Source of the DNA: Arsenophonus sp031446165
GTDB taxonomy: Bacteria > Pseudomonadota > Gammaproteobacteria > Enterobacterales > Enterobacteriaceae
NCBI GenBank assembly: GCA_031446165.1
Contig: CP132905.1
Span: 558,001 to 622,000 of the forward strand
Direction of reading: 5' to 3'
Length of the DNA stretch: 64,000 nucleotides
Part shown: one piece after another, positions 27,739-39,601 of the stretch
Position numbering within the stretch: the stretch's first letter is position 1
How the letters are laid out: each line of letters begins with the position of its first letter
Position numbers and translations under genes: made by a program
The notes under the pieces: model-generated
Databases searched by the model: none
What the model saw: only the letters and a program-made list of their open reading frames with translations
Told to the model about the DNA's origin: nothing

Positions 27739-30310
27739 TGATATCCTCTTTAAAATTTCATAAAGGCAATAAAATTAGAAAAATTATTTAAAAGAATAAT
27801 ACATGTAACATTTATAAAATCAAACTACACGATGGATATATTAAATATATTAATTCCATAATATCAAAAAATATAAAAAATTAATAATTTTATTACAAAC
27901 TAATTAGATTATAATAAGATAATTGAAGTATAACTTGTATATTCAATAATATCCAAAAGGATAATAATGATACGTCATTTTTACTGTACAATACTTTAAC
28001 AATACAATTGCAATAATTCATACTACTTGTAAAGTAAATCATATATTATTATGAATAAAACTAATCATATTTGATTTTCTATTAAAAGCAAGAGCGAGAA
28101 TAAATTAAAATTTATATCAAATAAAACTATTTTTTATAGCTTTTAATATATTAAGGATCTTCAGAAATAAACATTTAAAAAATAATATGCATAGTAAAGT
28201 TTAAAATAAATTTTTTATACACTATTTAAAAATAGAACAATAAAAACAATCTTTTATCTTTATATATTATTTTTTTATTAAAAATTATTAAAATTTATAT
28301 TATTACTAATTACTAAAAATACTTTAATAATCATTAGTATGCCTAAATAAAATTTGATTAATTAAAGAAATTAGTATAGAAAAAATAAAAAACATCATTT
28401 TACAGATGTCTTCAATTTATACATTTCTTCAAGTTCTAAGAACTTAATTTATTTCATTCCACATCTTTAAATAACAACTTAAATTTTTAAAATCAATTTT
28501 AAGTGTAATAATTTTTATAACTAACTAATGTAAGATATTTTCAACAAATCTAAAAAGATTAACTCATGTAAGAAATTCAATCATTTATTTTTCTAATAAC
28601 GAATTAACATTCATTAATATATCTTTAATTTAATTATTGATTATTTTTTATAAAAAACCATTTCAAAAAATATATAAAAAAATAATAATGTTACAAAACA
28701 TTATAATCATAGTTATTTTCATAAAACTTTTCAAAAAAAGTTAATAAAACATATCTCATGATTTATTTAATTAAGAAGATTATACTATGTCTTCTTTAAG
28801 ATCTTCTTACTATCTTTAATATGAAGTATTTAATAATAAATTTTAGACATGGATATTATAATTTCTAATTGCAAATATTATTTACTTAAATTTAACATTA
28901 AAAAACATTCTTAATAAATTAAAGAGATTATAAGTAAATAATAAAATTATCAAAAAATTGATTTTTTTTAAAAAAAAAGTATAGTATCTTTTGAATACAA
29001 AATATAAATTATCTTTTTTAGCGTATTTAATTATAATGCGCTAAGTTGTTATTTATTCATGAATTTATTGATAATATCAATAAATTACTAGAAGATTACT
29101 GTTTAGCTAAAATTAATTGTATTTCTATTATGGGGTTGATAAAATCAAAGGAATATTTTTTATAGAGAAAATCAATCTGATATAAAAAACAGATGATATT
29201 CAGTTCACGAATATATTCGTAACACCTATATAATTATTTGAATTCAAAAAGAAAAATATGATAAAATATTAATCTATCGCAATAAACACTTCTTATTTTT
29301 TTTAAAAACACTAAATTAAAATAACTACTAATAAATTAAAAATAATAACCATTACAATGTCATAGTCTTAATACTACAACAATTAATATTTAACATACTT
29401 TTTATACTTTTAAAAAAAACAATCAAAAATTATTTATTTATATCAAAATAATACATTAATTCAAGACAAACATTAATTTCTTTTACATATAAATTTACTC
29501 AACCATAAGTTTTCCTAAAATTTTTCAAATTATTAAAAAAAATTATGTTTTTAAAAAAGTAATTACTAAAATACAAAAAAAATAATAAAAAAATCAATTT
29601 TTTTTACTTTTTTAAACTAAAAAATAAATTTTTAAATTAATTATAAATTGAATTATAAATTGATTAGCAAGAAAAAATATTTCCACTTTTATTTTGAGTA
29701 TTAATTTTATTAAAATCATCTTTATCACATTACTATACTGATATATAGTAAATTAGTTTTATTAATTATATTTTCATCTAAATTGAAGTCTAAAGAAAAT
29801 AAAATTTTTATAAGATGCATGTATATTATATTTTTATACACTTTAATTTTTTAATCCCACTAAGCAAATATTTTTATATATACCCCATTCAATATTGGAT
29901 TAAATTTATAATTTCAAAAAACAATAACAATATTATCATATTTTTTTATAAATCTATGTAATTTTATCAACATAGATCTCTATACACCGAAATATTATAG
30001 ATTTATTTTTATACACATTTATAGGAGACAAATTCACTGGTAATTATTTTTAAATCACTTATTTCGTATCATAAAGTAATTAAATTAAACAATAAATAAT
30101 TAACTAAAAATAAAACTTCAATCATTTTTTATGATAATTCAATATCTGTTTATCTTTTATATAAAAGATTAAGATTATTAATGTAAAAATTTAAAGTTAT
30201 ATATCTTTTAAGATATAATATATTACTTACTTAAAATCGAGTTTTTAACAATTATTAAAAAATAAATATATTATTTATTTCAATAAGTTATCTATTATAT
30301 AAATATAAAA
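27739..30310. other. 2.6-kb desert in place of ftsX-ftsE-ftsY
   Basis: rpoH on the left and rsmD on the right are the exact neighbours of ftsXEY in enterobacteria, so this should be that operon. I searched by eye for FtsY motifs (GVNGVGKTTT, DTAGR, TKLDGTAKGG) and FtsE Walker motifs on the minus strand and found none. Noted within it: a 9-bp inverted repeat TAAGAAGAT/ATCTTCTTA at 28772-28809, a 23-base imperfect hairpin near 29021, and a 12-bp tandem duplication at 29639. Confidence 0.6.
29639..29662. repeat. 12-bp tandem duplication
   Basis: Two exact copies of aattataaattg in the rpoH-rsmD desert. Confidence 0.75.
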
Positions 30311-30883
30311 ATGAAAAAAAAACATGATAAATTAAAAGGTATTCGTATTATTGGTGGAAAATGGAAAGGCCGAACACTTTCTGTTGTAGATAGTAAAGAT
30401 TTGCGACCAACAAAGAATAAAATTAGAGAAACTTTGTTTAACTGGCTAAAACCCGTTATCAAAAAATCTCATTGTCTTGATTGTTTTTCTGGTAGTGGAG
30501 CTTTATCTATTGAAGCGCTTTCTCATTATGCTGATTCGGTAACTTTAATTGAAATACAGTCTTCCGTTTTCGTTCAATTAATAAAAAATCTAAATACATT
30601 AGATATAAAAAACGCAAAAGTAATTAAAAATAACACAATAAATTATTTATCAAAAAAAGGAAAAAATAATTATAATATTGTTTTTCTTGATCCACCTTTT
30701 TATAAAAATTTATTAGAAAAAACAGTATGGTTATTAGAAAAAAACGGCTGGATCACTAAAAGTACTTGGATATATATAGAAGTACCAGAAAATACTAACT
30801 TAAATATATTACCCACCAATTGGAAACTTTATCGTAAAAAAAAATCAGGAAAAGTAGATTACTATATTTATATTCGTCATTAA
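30311..30883 (+). CDS. rsmD: 16S rRNA (guanine-966-N2)-methyltransferase RsmD
   Basis: Methylates G966 of 16S rRNA in the assembling small subunit. The 190 residues (198 in E. coli) carry the N-terminal IRIIGGKWKGR and LRPTKNKIRETLFNWL motifs, SAM-binding motif I CLDCFSGSGALSIEAL (about 55-70) and the catalytic DPPF around residue 130. No clear Shine-Dalgarno is seen. It stands alone between two deserts, but its orientation relative to rpoH and tusA is the one seen in E. coli. Confidence 0.96.
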   Translation: MKKKHDKLKGIRIIGGKWKGRTLSVVDSKDLRPTKNKIRETLFNWLKPVIKKSHCLDCFSGSGALSIEALSHYADSVTLIEIQSSVFVQLIKNLNTLDIKNAKVIKNNTINYLSKKGKNNYNIVFLDPPFYKNLLEKTVWLLEKNGWITKSTWIYIEVPENTNLNILPTNWKLYRKKKSGKVDYYIYIRH

Positions 30884-31524
30884 TATTTTTTTAAAAAATA
30901 CTTTAAAAAATTGAAATTTTTATTTTTTAAAATAAAAAAATAATTATTAATATTTCTATGAAGCATTAATAGAAATACATATTTTTAAAAAATATGAAAC
31001 CAATAATTTTTATGAAAAAATCAAAAAACAATCAATAATCTCTAAAATTAAACACAGTGTAAAACTAGAAAGCATCACACTTAACACAAAACATTTAAAT
31101 ATTTTAAGAAAATAAATAATAAAAAATTACTGTAATCTTTATTAAAAAAATTATTTATAATGTCATTTATAGTATAAATGAATAATAAATACAAAAATAA
31201 TTAAAATGTTATCTAATATTTTTTAAAGCAAAATTTTTATAAATTTTACATAAAAATCAAAATATTATTATTTATATTCAATAATAAACATTAATATTGT
31301 TTTTCTTTTTAATTATTAAATTATTTTTATTTACATTTACATAGAAATGGATCAATGCTCACAATTATTATAAAATAATATAAAAATTTTCTATGTAAAA
31401 TATTTTACAAAAAAAATCTAATATTTTTAAAATTCATACTACTATAAAAAAATATTACAATTTTCAAAAAATAACAAGAATCATTAAAAATGATATTCAT
31501 GCACTATTAAAAAATACATAAATA
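30884..31524. other. non-coding gap between rsmD and tusA
   Basis: E. coli has yhhL, yhhM, yhhN and zntA here. I see only A/T-rich sequence without readable remnants; rsmD and tusA are convergent across it. Confidence 0.55.
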
Positions 31525-31770
31525 TCAAGATTTTTTCAAAATTATATAACAATACGGTATTTTTTTATTCTCTTGCAATAGAAGATCATGTCGCATAAAA
31601 CGACAAAAAGCTGGGATATCTAAATTTACCGATGGATCATCAGAAATGATGAACAGTTTTTTATTTATATCTATCTGGCGAATTCTTTTTCTTATCATCA
31701 TCATAGATTCTGGACAACGTAAACCTTGTATATCAAGAATTTGATCAAAATTATAAAAAAAAGATGACAT
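31525..31770 (-). CDS. tusA: Sulfur carrier protein TusA
   Basis: Small sulfurtransferase that accepts persulfide sulfur from IscS and passes it along the TusBCD-TusE relay to MnmA for 2-thiouridine formation in tRNA. It has 81 residues, the same as E. coli, with the catalytic cysteine C19 in LRCPESMMMIRK and the DDPSVNLDIPAFCRFM helix. It keeps the E. coli orientation relative to rsmD. It is flanked on both sides by non-coding DNA and is probably transcribed from its own promoter. Confidence 0.95.
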   Translation of the reverse strand: MSSFFYNFDQILDIQGLRCPESMMMIRKRIRQIDINKKLFIISDDPSVNLDIPAFCRFMRHDLLLQENKKIPYCYIILKKS

Positions 31771-32396
31771 GCATATATCTCGTAAATAAAATTTTTTAAT
31801 AAAAAAGCATAAAAATACCAGGTATAAAAAACACGTAAAAAATGAATTAAATAGTTAATATTTTTATGTTATCAATATCATTATATATAAATACAACATA
31901 ATCAAAAGTAACATTACCTTTAATTAATGTTAATATATATTTAGCACAAAACAATAAACAATATGCTACCCATTTTTTGTGAATGCATAAAAATATTTGA
32001 AGTATACACTGTTTTCTACTGTATATAATTTTTAAAAATTAAAAATTATATTTTAAATAATAAAAAATACATTATTAAGAATATTATTTTTGTAAGTATC
32101 ATTGTGATCATAAAATAACAATTTTAATACATTAAGCTAAAATCTAAAAAATAAATCTTGTTTTTTTTAAAAATTGAATTTTTTAAAAATTTATATATTG
32201 TTATTACAAAAAATAGCGTAAAAATTAATCTTTTGTTGAAAAATGCAATAATTGCATAATTTATTATTTTATTCATTAATTCAAATTTTCATTTTTTATG
32301 CTTTTACTTCATTTATTTATATTTATTACATTTTATATTATTTTATTTAAAAAAAAGAAAATTCATCAATAATAACTTGTATCTGCTTAAATTATT
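31771..32396. other. non-coding gap between tusA and epmA
   Basis: About 620 bp of A/T-rich DNA with no readable frame or remnant. It joins genes far apart in E. coli (tusA and epmA), so an old rearrangement breakpoint lies in or near it. Confidence 0.5.
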
Positions 32397-33377
32397 TTAA
32401 GCACGTTCTATAGAAAAAGAAATAACATCGCTAATTTTTTCTATTTTTAAAGCCAACATAAGTAATCGATCAATACCTAAAGCTACACCAGAACAATCAG
32501 GCATAACTTGATCTAATGCATTTAAAAAATATTGGTCTATTGGATTTATAGAAAGACCAAGGGTTTTTCTAATTTTGTTGTCATTTTCAAACCGTCTTTG
32601 ATTTTCCTCTTTATCAGTTAACTCACAAAAACCATTAGCTAATTCAATACCTTTAAAATAAACTTCAAAACGTTCTGCAACCCTATTATCTTCTCTACTA
32701 ATTTTAGCCAATGATGCCTGCGAAGCAGGAAAATGATAAATAACTGTTGGTTTTTCTTTTCCTAAATAAGGTTCAATTCCTATGGTAAATAAAAATTGTA
32801 ATAAAATATCTTTATCTTTTTCTTTATATGCGTTACTAAAACCCAATTTAAATGCTGCATCACATAATATTTTTTTTTCTAATTCTAGAGATAACGGATC
32901 AAATTCAAAATAACGTTGAAATACTTGTTGATATGAAAGTCTACTCGTAGGTGCACAGTCTAAAATTTGTTGTAAAAAATCATCTACTTCATCAATAAGT
33001 CGATACATATCATAGTTTGGTCTATACCATTCAAGCATAGTAAATTCTGGGTTATGATAACGTCCTTTTTCTTTATTACGAAAAGATTTTATTATCTGAT
33101 ATATAGGTCCACTACCTGCAGCTACTAAACGTTTCATATGATACTCTGGGCTTGTGATCATATACATTTTAATATTATTATGAATTAAAGGAGCAATAAA
33201 TTGAGTTTCAAAATGGAACAGATGAACATCGGTTACTGCAAATTTACTTAGTATAGGTGTTTCAACTTCTACTACACCACGATCAATAAAAAACCGTCTA
33301 ATTTCATGAATAATTTTAGATCTTTTTAATAAATTATCAATAGATATATTCGGTTGCCAATTTACTCTTTCATTCAT
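32397..33377 (-). CDS. epmA: Elongation factor P--(R)-beta-lysine ligase EpmA
   Basis: A truncated class II lysyl-tRNA-synthetase-like enzyme (no anticodon domain) that attaches beta-lysine to elongation factor P, helping ribosomes through polyproline stretches. The ATG at 33377 has a strong TTGGAG 8 bases upstream and gives 326 residues (325 in E. coli); a start 8 codons upstream would precede this site. Motif 2 (FRNKEKGRYHNPEFTMLEWY) and motif 3 (GVALGIDRLLML) are intact. The partners epmB and efp are not in the window. It is isolated between deserts. Confidence 0.97.
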   Translation of the reverse strand: MNERVNWQPNISIDNLLKRSKIIHEIRRFFIDRGVVEVETPILSKFAVTDVHLFHFETQFIAPLIHNNIKMYMITSPEYHMKRLVAAGSGPIYQIIKSFRNKEKGRYHNPEFTMLEWYRPNYDMYRLIDEVDDFLQQILDCAPTSRLSYQQVFQRYFEFDPLSLELEKKILCDAAFKLGFSNAYKEKDKDILLQFLFTIGIEPYLGKEKPTVIYHFPASQASLAKISREDNRVAERFEVYFKGIELANGFCELTDKEENQRRFENDNKIRKTLGLSINPIDQYFLNALDQVMPDCSGVALGIDRLLMLALKIEKISDVISFSIERA

Positions 33378-34188
33378 TATAAAAACTCCAAAAGAGAACA
33401 TAATCCACTTGCTTTATAAATTTAAGGAACATAAATAGCCCTTATATTTCAATTTTTATTATACAGTTTAAACATATTAAATTTCAAGATTATATAAAAA
33501 AGTAATATAATATTAATTGTTTTAAAACCAAACAGCCAAACACTAAATTATATATACCTTTAAAAGTTATTCAAAAAAGATCTTAATTAAATATTGCATA
33601 ATATTTAATTGTATAAGTTTTTTAATGATATCATTTTAAAAACAATATAACCAAACATTATTTAGAGAATTCATTATTTTAAAAACTAATATATAATATA
33701 CGTACAATATTTTAATAAAAATAAATTAATAAAAATCAATTAATAATTATCAATAATATTTACAATAATCTGATGTTAATATACAAATTAGAATTTAAAA
33801 TATTTATTATTTATTATTGATATTATTTGAATTTTATATTGTCAATTTAAATATTATAAATATATTACGATACATGATATAAGAAATTATTATAATCCAA
33901 AATTTCAATGAATCTTTTTTTTTATTTGTTCTTAATTTTTAATTACCAAGTTTATAATAAAAATTACTATTTTATAGTGTTAATATATATAATTTAAAAC
34001 TTAAAGAAACTCATAAAAAAAATTTTTTAGAGAAAATTATTAAATATAATAAAAAAATCTCAATATTTCTAAAAAATACTGATATTTAAAAAATCGTATT
34101 TTTATTTTATGATAAAATCATATAAAAGTTTATCTGAAAAAATGTTTTAACATTTATACTTCACCACAGTAAAAATACCATTTTAGTA

Positions 34189-34212
34189 AAAACATTTTTT
34201 TTAAAATGTTTT
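34189..34212. repeat. 10-bp stem, 4-nt loop hairpin
   Basis: AAAACATTTT, a TTTT loop and AAAATGTTTT form a perfect hairpin in the epmA-plsB desert. No gene ends nearby, so a terminator role is not supported; it may be a relic. Confidence 0.5.
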
Positions 34213-34567
34213 CTCTAGAGAAAAAATCCTTTAAATATTTTTAAAATACTTTTATATTATCTTCTAATTATAACTATTAAATTTCTATATAAAAATAATA
34301 TCTCCTTTTCCTTTATTAAAACTTAAAATATCATATATATATCAAATATATATTCCTATAAACATAATAATTGCTTATATAAAAATCATGAATAAAATAA
34401 AAAATAAATTGTTGATTATTTTTTAATATTTAAATGAATAATTCAATTAACTATCCAGAAATATAAAAAAATTTATGAAGATTTTAGTTACATTATTAAT
34501 ATCTAAAAATAAAAATATATTTTTATTAAATATTTTACCATAAGGTTGAAAAGGTTAAATTTAAAAT

Positions 34568-34598
34568 AAAAAACCAAATTAACAAAAAACCAAATTAA
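34568..34598. repeat. 16-bp tandem duplication
   Basis: Two copies of aaaaaaccaaattaa with a 16-base period in the epmA-plsB desert. Confidence 0.8.
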
Positions 34599-35412
34599 AG
34601 TACTTTTCTATTAAAATACTTCATTAAACCTAAAATAAAAAATGATATATTATGTAACAAATATAAAAAAATAAAGTTTATTAACATATTATAAAAAATG
34701 ATAAGTATATATTTTTAAAAATAAAATTTACATTTTAGATAAATATGAATTATAATATATTACATATATATTTCACAAATATATAAAATACATATAAAAT
34801 ATTATAAATTTTTTCAAAATATTTTTTAAATATCTTTAACATAATTTAATATAAAATTAATATAAAAATAAATGTTAACCATAACGTTAAAGAAGAAAAT
34901 TATTTAATATAGATTTTTTATGTATTTTTTTGATTTTATTAAATATCTACACAATTAATATATTTATATATACAATATTTTTGATAATTTAAATACATAA
35001 TGCTTATATCAATAAAATGCATTAGTAAATTAGTAAAAATTTAATTGAAATATAAATTTTAAAAATAAAGTTTATAGGCTTTAATTATTTTACAAGTCCT
35101 AAAATACTTGACTGATTAATTCAAAATTTAAATCAATTCAATGAATAATAAAAAAATATTAGCCTATTTTTTATAAAAAAACCTGTATTTATGAATAAAA
35201 TTACAATTAATAATATACAAATACAATCTATACTTGCTAAACTTACTGAAAACCTTTTAAAATTACAAATTAATTTTTTTAAAAAATTAAATATCACATT
35301 TAATTTTTAATAATACTTGATATTTTTTCATAAATATTTTCAAAAAAAAGATCAAAATTCTTATTTATGATATACTTATGTGGAATTTAAAGTAAGAGGT
35401 CATAGCTAATAT

Positions 35413-37854
35413 ATGTCATTTTGGTACAAAATTTACTATAATTTATTATATTTAGCAATAAAATTTCTTGTAAAAAGCAAACTAATGCCACCAAATCCAA
35501 TCAAAGAACTAGATCTTGATACAACACATTCCTTTTTGTATGTATTGCCATATTATTCAATAATAGATTTATTAACATTACGACAACAATGTTTTTCTAT
35601 TGGTTTACCCGACCCCTTTCATCCTATCACAATAAACAAAATCAAATTACCTGCTTACTTATTTATTAATGATAAACCACAAACATTTCATGACTATAAA
35701 TCAAATCTACGAAAAGATTCCATAAAAACCTTTATTACTTATCTTGATCTCCATTTTAATAATCCAGAATTAAATATTCAATTATTACCTGTATCAGTGA
35801 TGTTTGGAAGGGCACCTGGTCGTAAAACTCATTTTAAAAAATCTTCTTTGCATTTTCCTTATGGAATTCAAAAATTTTTATCTATTATATGGTTAGGACG
35901 TGATACTTTTGTCAGTTTTTCTCACAGAATTTTTTTACAAAAAATAGTTTACGAACATGGTAGTGACAAATTTATAGTCACGAAACTTATTCGAGTAGCC
36001 CGTATTCATTATTTACGAAAAAGATTAGCAGCCATAGGACCTAAACTGCCTATAAAACATGATTTATTTAATAAGCTATTAAAATTAAAAATAATTGAAA
36101 AATCCATTAAAGATGAAGCAAAAATAAAAAAAATTTCAGTTAAAAAAGCAAAAAAAAATGCAATTAATATAATGGAAGAAATTGCTGCTAATTTCTCCTA
36201 TGAAGCAATTCGTATTACCGATCGTATATTGAGTTGGACATGGAATAGACTCTATCAAGGTATTACCGTACAACATGCTGAACGTGTACGTCAATTAGCA
36301 CAAAATGTTAATGAAATTGTATATATTCCATGTCATCGTAGTCATATGGATTATTTATTGCTCTCTTATGTAATATATCATCAAGGATTAGTTCCTCCTC
36401 ATATTGCCGCAGGTTCAAATCTTAATTTTTGGCCTATCGGACAAATTTTTCGTCACTTAGGTGCTTTTTTTATTCGTCGTTCTTTTAACGGAAATAAACT
36501 ATATTCTCATATATTTCGTGAATATCTTAGTGAATTATTTTTTCGTGGTTATTCCATTGAATATTTTATTGAAGGAGGACGCTCTCGGACTGGTCGTTTA
36601 CTAGCACCAAAAACAGGTACGCTTTCTATGACTGTACAAGCAATGCTCAGAGAAAATATACATCCAATTACTATTGTTCCTATTTACATAGGTTACGATC
36701 ATGTATTAGAAGTAGCAAGTTACATTAAAGAACTACAAGGTATGAAAAAAGAAAAAGAAAATTTATTTACAATATTTAAAAGTTTATTTAAACTACGAAA
36801 ACTTGGAAAAAGTTATGTAAATTTTGGTCAACCTATTAAACTAAAAAACTATTTAAACCAATTTATTCCAAAATGGCGTCAATCTTTCAAGATCATTCCA
36901 ACAGAACGTCCAATATGGCTAAATTTAGCTGTTACAAAATTAGCTCATAATATTATGGTTAGCATTAATAATGCAGCTACTGTTAACTCAATCAATTTAT
37001 GTTCTGCAGCTTTATTAGCTTCTAAAGAAGGTGCGTTAACAAAAAAACAACTTCTTAAACAAATGAAATGTTATCTAGAACTTTTTAACAATGTTCCTTA
37101 TAGCGAAGAAAGTGTAACACCTAAAGAAGCTGCTGATTTTCTTTTAGATGAAGCTTTAAAATTAAAAAAAATTATAATTAAGAAAAATAAAATAGATGAT
37201 ATTATTTTACTACCAAAAAAAAATATAGTAATAATGACCTACTACAGAAATAATATTACACATTTATTAATCCTACCTGCTTTATTAGCAAATATAATAT
37301 TACATAATAATCATATTCATATAAATGAAATTTATCGTCAAGTAATACTCATTTACCCATTCATAAAAGAGGAACTTTTTGTCAGATATAATCTTGAGGA
37401 ATTATCTGATACAATTGACATTGTAATAAATGAATTAATACGTCAACAGTTAATATGTAAAAATAAAGATTGTATAAATATTAACAGAAGCAATATATAT
37501 ACTTTAAAACTCTTATCAGAAAATATTAAAGAAATATTAGTACGCTACGCTATCACACTTGTATTACTTAATAAAACACATAAAATTAGTCGAGCAATTT
37601 TAGAAAAAGAAACTTATATACTTGCTAAGTATATTTCTATTTTACATGGCATTAATACATTAGAATTTTTTGATAAAATCAGTTTTTCAACTCTACTTAA
37701 TACTTTAAAAAAAGAAGGATATATTAATAAAGAAGGTAATATGATTATTATTTCGAATGCAAATTTAATTTATTATACTATAATAAAATTAATATCTACT
37801 GAAATACGTTTTACCATTGAAAATGTTCATCAGATTTCAAATAATGTATTATAA
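35413..37854 (+). CDS. plsB: Glycerol-3-phosphate 1-O-acyltransferase PlsB
   Basis: Inner-membrane enzyme that acylates glycerol 3-phosphate at position 1, the first step of phospholipid synthesis. The product is 813 residues (807 in E. coli). The acyltransferase block I CHRSHMD is the HX4D motif at 308-313, followed by GAFFIRRSFNGNKLYS, EGGRSRTGRLL and ITIVPIYIGYD (blocks II-IV). AAGAGG lies upstream, although at 12-13 bases the spacing is long. It converges on ubiA with only 3 bases between the stop codons, as in enterobacteria. Confidence 0.98.
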   Translation: MSFWYKIYYNLLYLAIKFLVKSKLMPPNPIKELDLDTTHSFLYVLPYYSIIDLLTLRQQCFSIGLPDPFHPITINKIKLPAYLFINDKPQTFHDYKSNLRKDSIKTFITYLDLHFNNPELNIQLLPVSVMFGRAPGRKTHFKKSSLHFPYGIQKFLSIIWLGRDTFVSFSHRIFLQKIVYEHGSDKFIVTKLIRVARIHYLRKRLAAIGPKLPIKHDLFNKLLKLKIIEKSIKDEAKIKKISVKKAKKNAINIMEEIAANFSYEAIRITDRILSWTWNRLYQGITVQHAERVRQLAQNVNEIVYIPCHRSHMDYLLLSYVIYHQGLVPPHIAAGSNLNFWPIGQIFRHLGAFFIRRSFNGNKLYSHIFREYLSELFFRGYSIEYFIEGGRSRTGRLLAPKTGTLSMTVQAMLRENIHPITIVPIYIGYDHVLEVASYIKELQGMKKEKENLFTIFKSLFKLRKLGKSYVNFGQPIKLKNYLNQFIPKWRQSFKIIPTERPIWLNLAVTKLAHNIMVSINNAATVNSINLCSAALLASKEGALTKKQLLKQMKCYLELFNNVPYSEESVTPKEAADFLLDEALKLKKIIIKKNKIDDIILLPKKNIVIMTYYRNNITHLLILPALLANIILHNNHIHINEIYRQVILIYPFIKEELFVRYNLEELSDTIDIVINELIRQQLICKNKDCININRSNIYTLKLLSENIKEILVRYAITLVLLNKTHKISRAILEKETYILAKYISILHGINTLEFFDKISFSTLLNTLKKEGYINKEGNMIIISNANLIYYTIIKLISTEIRFTIENVHQISNNVL

Positions 37855-37857
37855 TTA

Positions 37858-38723
37858 TTAAAAATTCAAAACAATTCCAATAAATAATATCAAACCAACA
37901 TAATTATTGCTAATAAATGCTTTAAAACATGAAATTTGTTTACGATTCGCTATTAATAGTTGTTGATAAACAAAAATACCTAATATTAATATTAAACTTA
38001 TAGAATAAGTTATACCTAAATTTATTTGATACTTCATATACAATAATATTAATAACATAGATAATTGCAAAATAAAAATCATTAATTTATCGAATCTTCC
38101 AAAAATAATCGCCGTGGATTTTATGCCAATTTTTATATCATCATTGCGATCAACCATTGCATATTGAGTATCATAAATAACAGACCAAATAATATTTACT
38201 AAAAACAATAACCAACCTTCTAAAGGAAAAGAATCAATAACTGCTGAATAAACCATTGGAATTGACCAACCGAACGTGATACCCAATATTATTTGAGGAA
38301 AATAAGTAAATCGTTTACAAAAAGGATAAATTATAGTTAATATTAACCCGAAAATAGATAACACTATTGTTTTATTATTTAGAGTCAATACCAATAAAAA
38401 AGAAGAAATAACTAATAAAAAAAAAGAATTTTTGCTTCTTGCGTGCTTATACTACAGTCTACTAATGGCCGTTTTTTAGTGCGAGTAACATGGGCATCAA
38501 ATTTCCTATCAATATAATCATTAACAATACACCCAGCAGAACGCATAAAAAAAACACCAGCAGTGAAAATTAATAAAAGATAAAAATCTGGTAGTCCACG
38601 ATTAGATAACCATAGTGCGCAGTAAGTAGGCCACAACAAAAGATATAAACCTATAGGTTTATTTAAACGTACTAAACTAAGATAACGATAAAATTTATCA
38701 AAATTAATTTTTTTATATTTCAA
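37858..38723 (-). pseudogene. ubiA: ubiA (4-hydroxybenzoate octaprenyltransferase), frameshifted in an A9 tract
   Basis: Membrane prenyltransferase of ubiquinone synthesis. The N-terminal part (103 residues, likely TTG start) contains the first aspartate motif NDYIDRKFD and stops after EAKILFFY. The C-terminal part continues in another frame with the second motif YDTQYAMVDRNDD and runs to the normal end. The break coincides with a run of nine A residues (38417-38425 on the plus strand). One extra base would read ...KILFFLLVISSFLLVLTLN... and restore a 288-residue protein (290 in E. coli). Nothing else is damaged. It may be a very young pseudogene, a sequencing error, or a gene rescued by polymerase slippage. 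Confidence 0.9.
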
Positions 38724-39601
38724 AGTTTTGTATTCTCTAACTAAATTTTTTATATTTCTATTTTTTTATTCTTATAGAATTTAAAAAAATATTCGCTAAT
38801 ATTAAAAAAATGTTATTTTAAAGGATTTTGTTAAAATATCAAAAATCTTAATTAATAAATTTATCATTTATTAATTAATCAGTAATATTTACCTATTAAA
38901 ATACACAAAAATAATTTACATATTACTTAATAATAATAAAATATAAATTTTATTTATTTTTTATAAAAAAATCATGAAAAATATAATATATTTTATATTA
39001 TACATTTTTTTTGCATATTTTAAAAAATAAATTATATATCTCTAATATAAAATAACATATTAAAAATAAAAAATTAATAAATTATATTTTACAATAAATC
39101 TATTAAAATCTAAAAAATAAACATTTTAAAAAATTTTAATTATCTTCATATACATCTGCATCATATATATTTTATTTTAAATTTTAATATTACCTTACAT
39201 ATCATATATAATTAAACTATAATATTATATTGAAATATTTTTTATGTATTAAATAATTTAAAAAATATAACCATATTAATGGGAAACATTTTTACAATAA
39301 AATAAAACTACAAAACACATAATTCAAAATATTAATCTAAAATTCATAAAAAATAGTTAAAACTATGTTCATAAAAAATTAGATTAATTAAATATTGTTA
39401 CTCTAAAATATCATATTCACTTAAAATCAATATTTATTTAATATCAAAATTTTACAATCCATATTTTTAAATATAATGATTATTAAACTTTAAAAAATAT
39501 CAAAAATATGCTATCTATTTTTAATATTTATTAATTCACTGTTAAAAAAATAAACAATCTTTTTTTTTATTAAATACTCATTGTTTACGGAAAAATAAAA
39601 A
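38724..39601. other. non-coding region between divergent ubiA and proS
   Basis: About 880 bp of A/T-rich DNA. ubiC, normally upstream of ubiA, is absent from its slot and no remnant is readable. Confidence 0.55.

Larger units (their letters stand above)
33378..35412. other. 2-kb gene desert between divergent epmA and plsB
   Basis: No convincing gene. A 39-codon frame at 35191-35310 has no Shine-Dalgarno or recognisable homologue. There is a 16-bp tandem duplication at 34568 and a strong hairpin at 34189. In E. coli the plsB neighbour on this side is dgkA-lexA, which I cannot find, so a rearrangement boundary probably lies here. Confidence 0.6.

Noticed and set aside
29021..29043. 23-base hairpin AGCG...CGCT in the rpoH-rsmD desert as a terminator
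   Set aside because: The T-run precedes the stem instead of following it on either strand, and no gene ends nearby.
35191..35310. 39-residue open frame MNKITINNIQIQSILAKLTE... just upstream of plsB
   Set aside because: It has no ribosome-binding site and no match I recognise, and frames of this size are frequent in such A/T-rich DNA.
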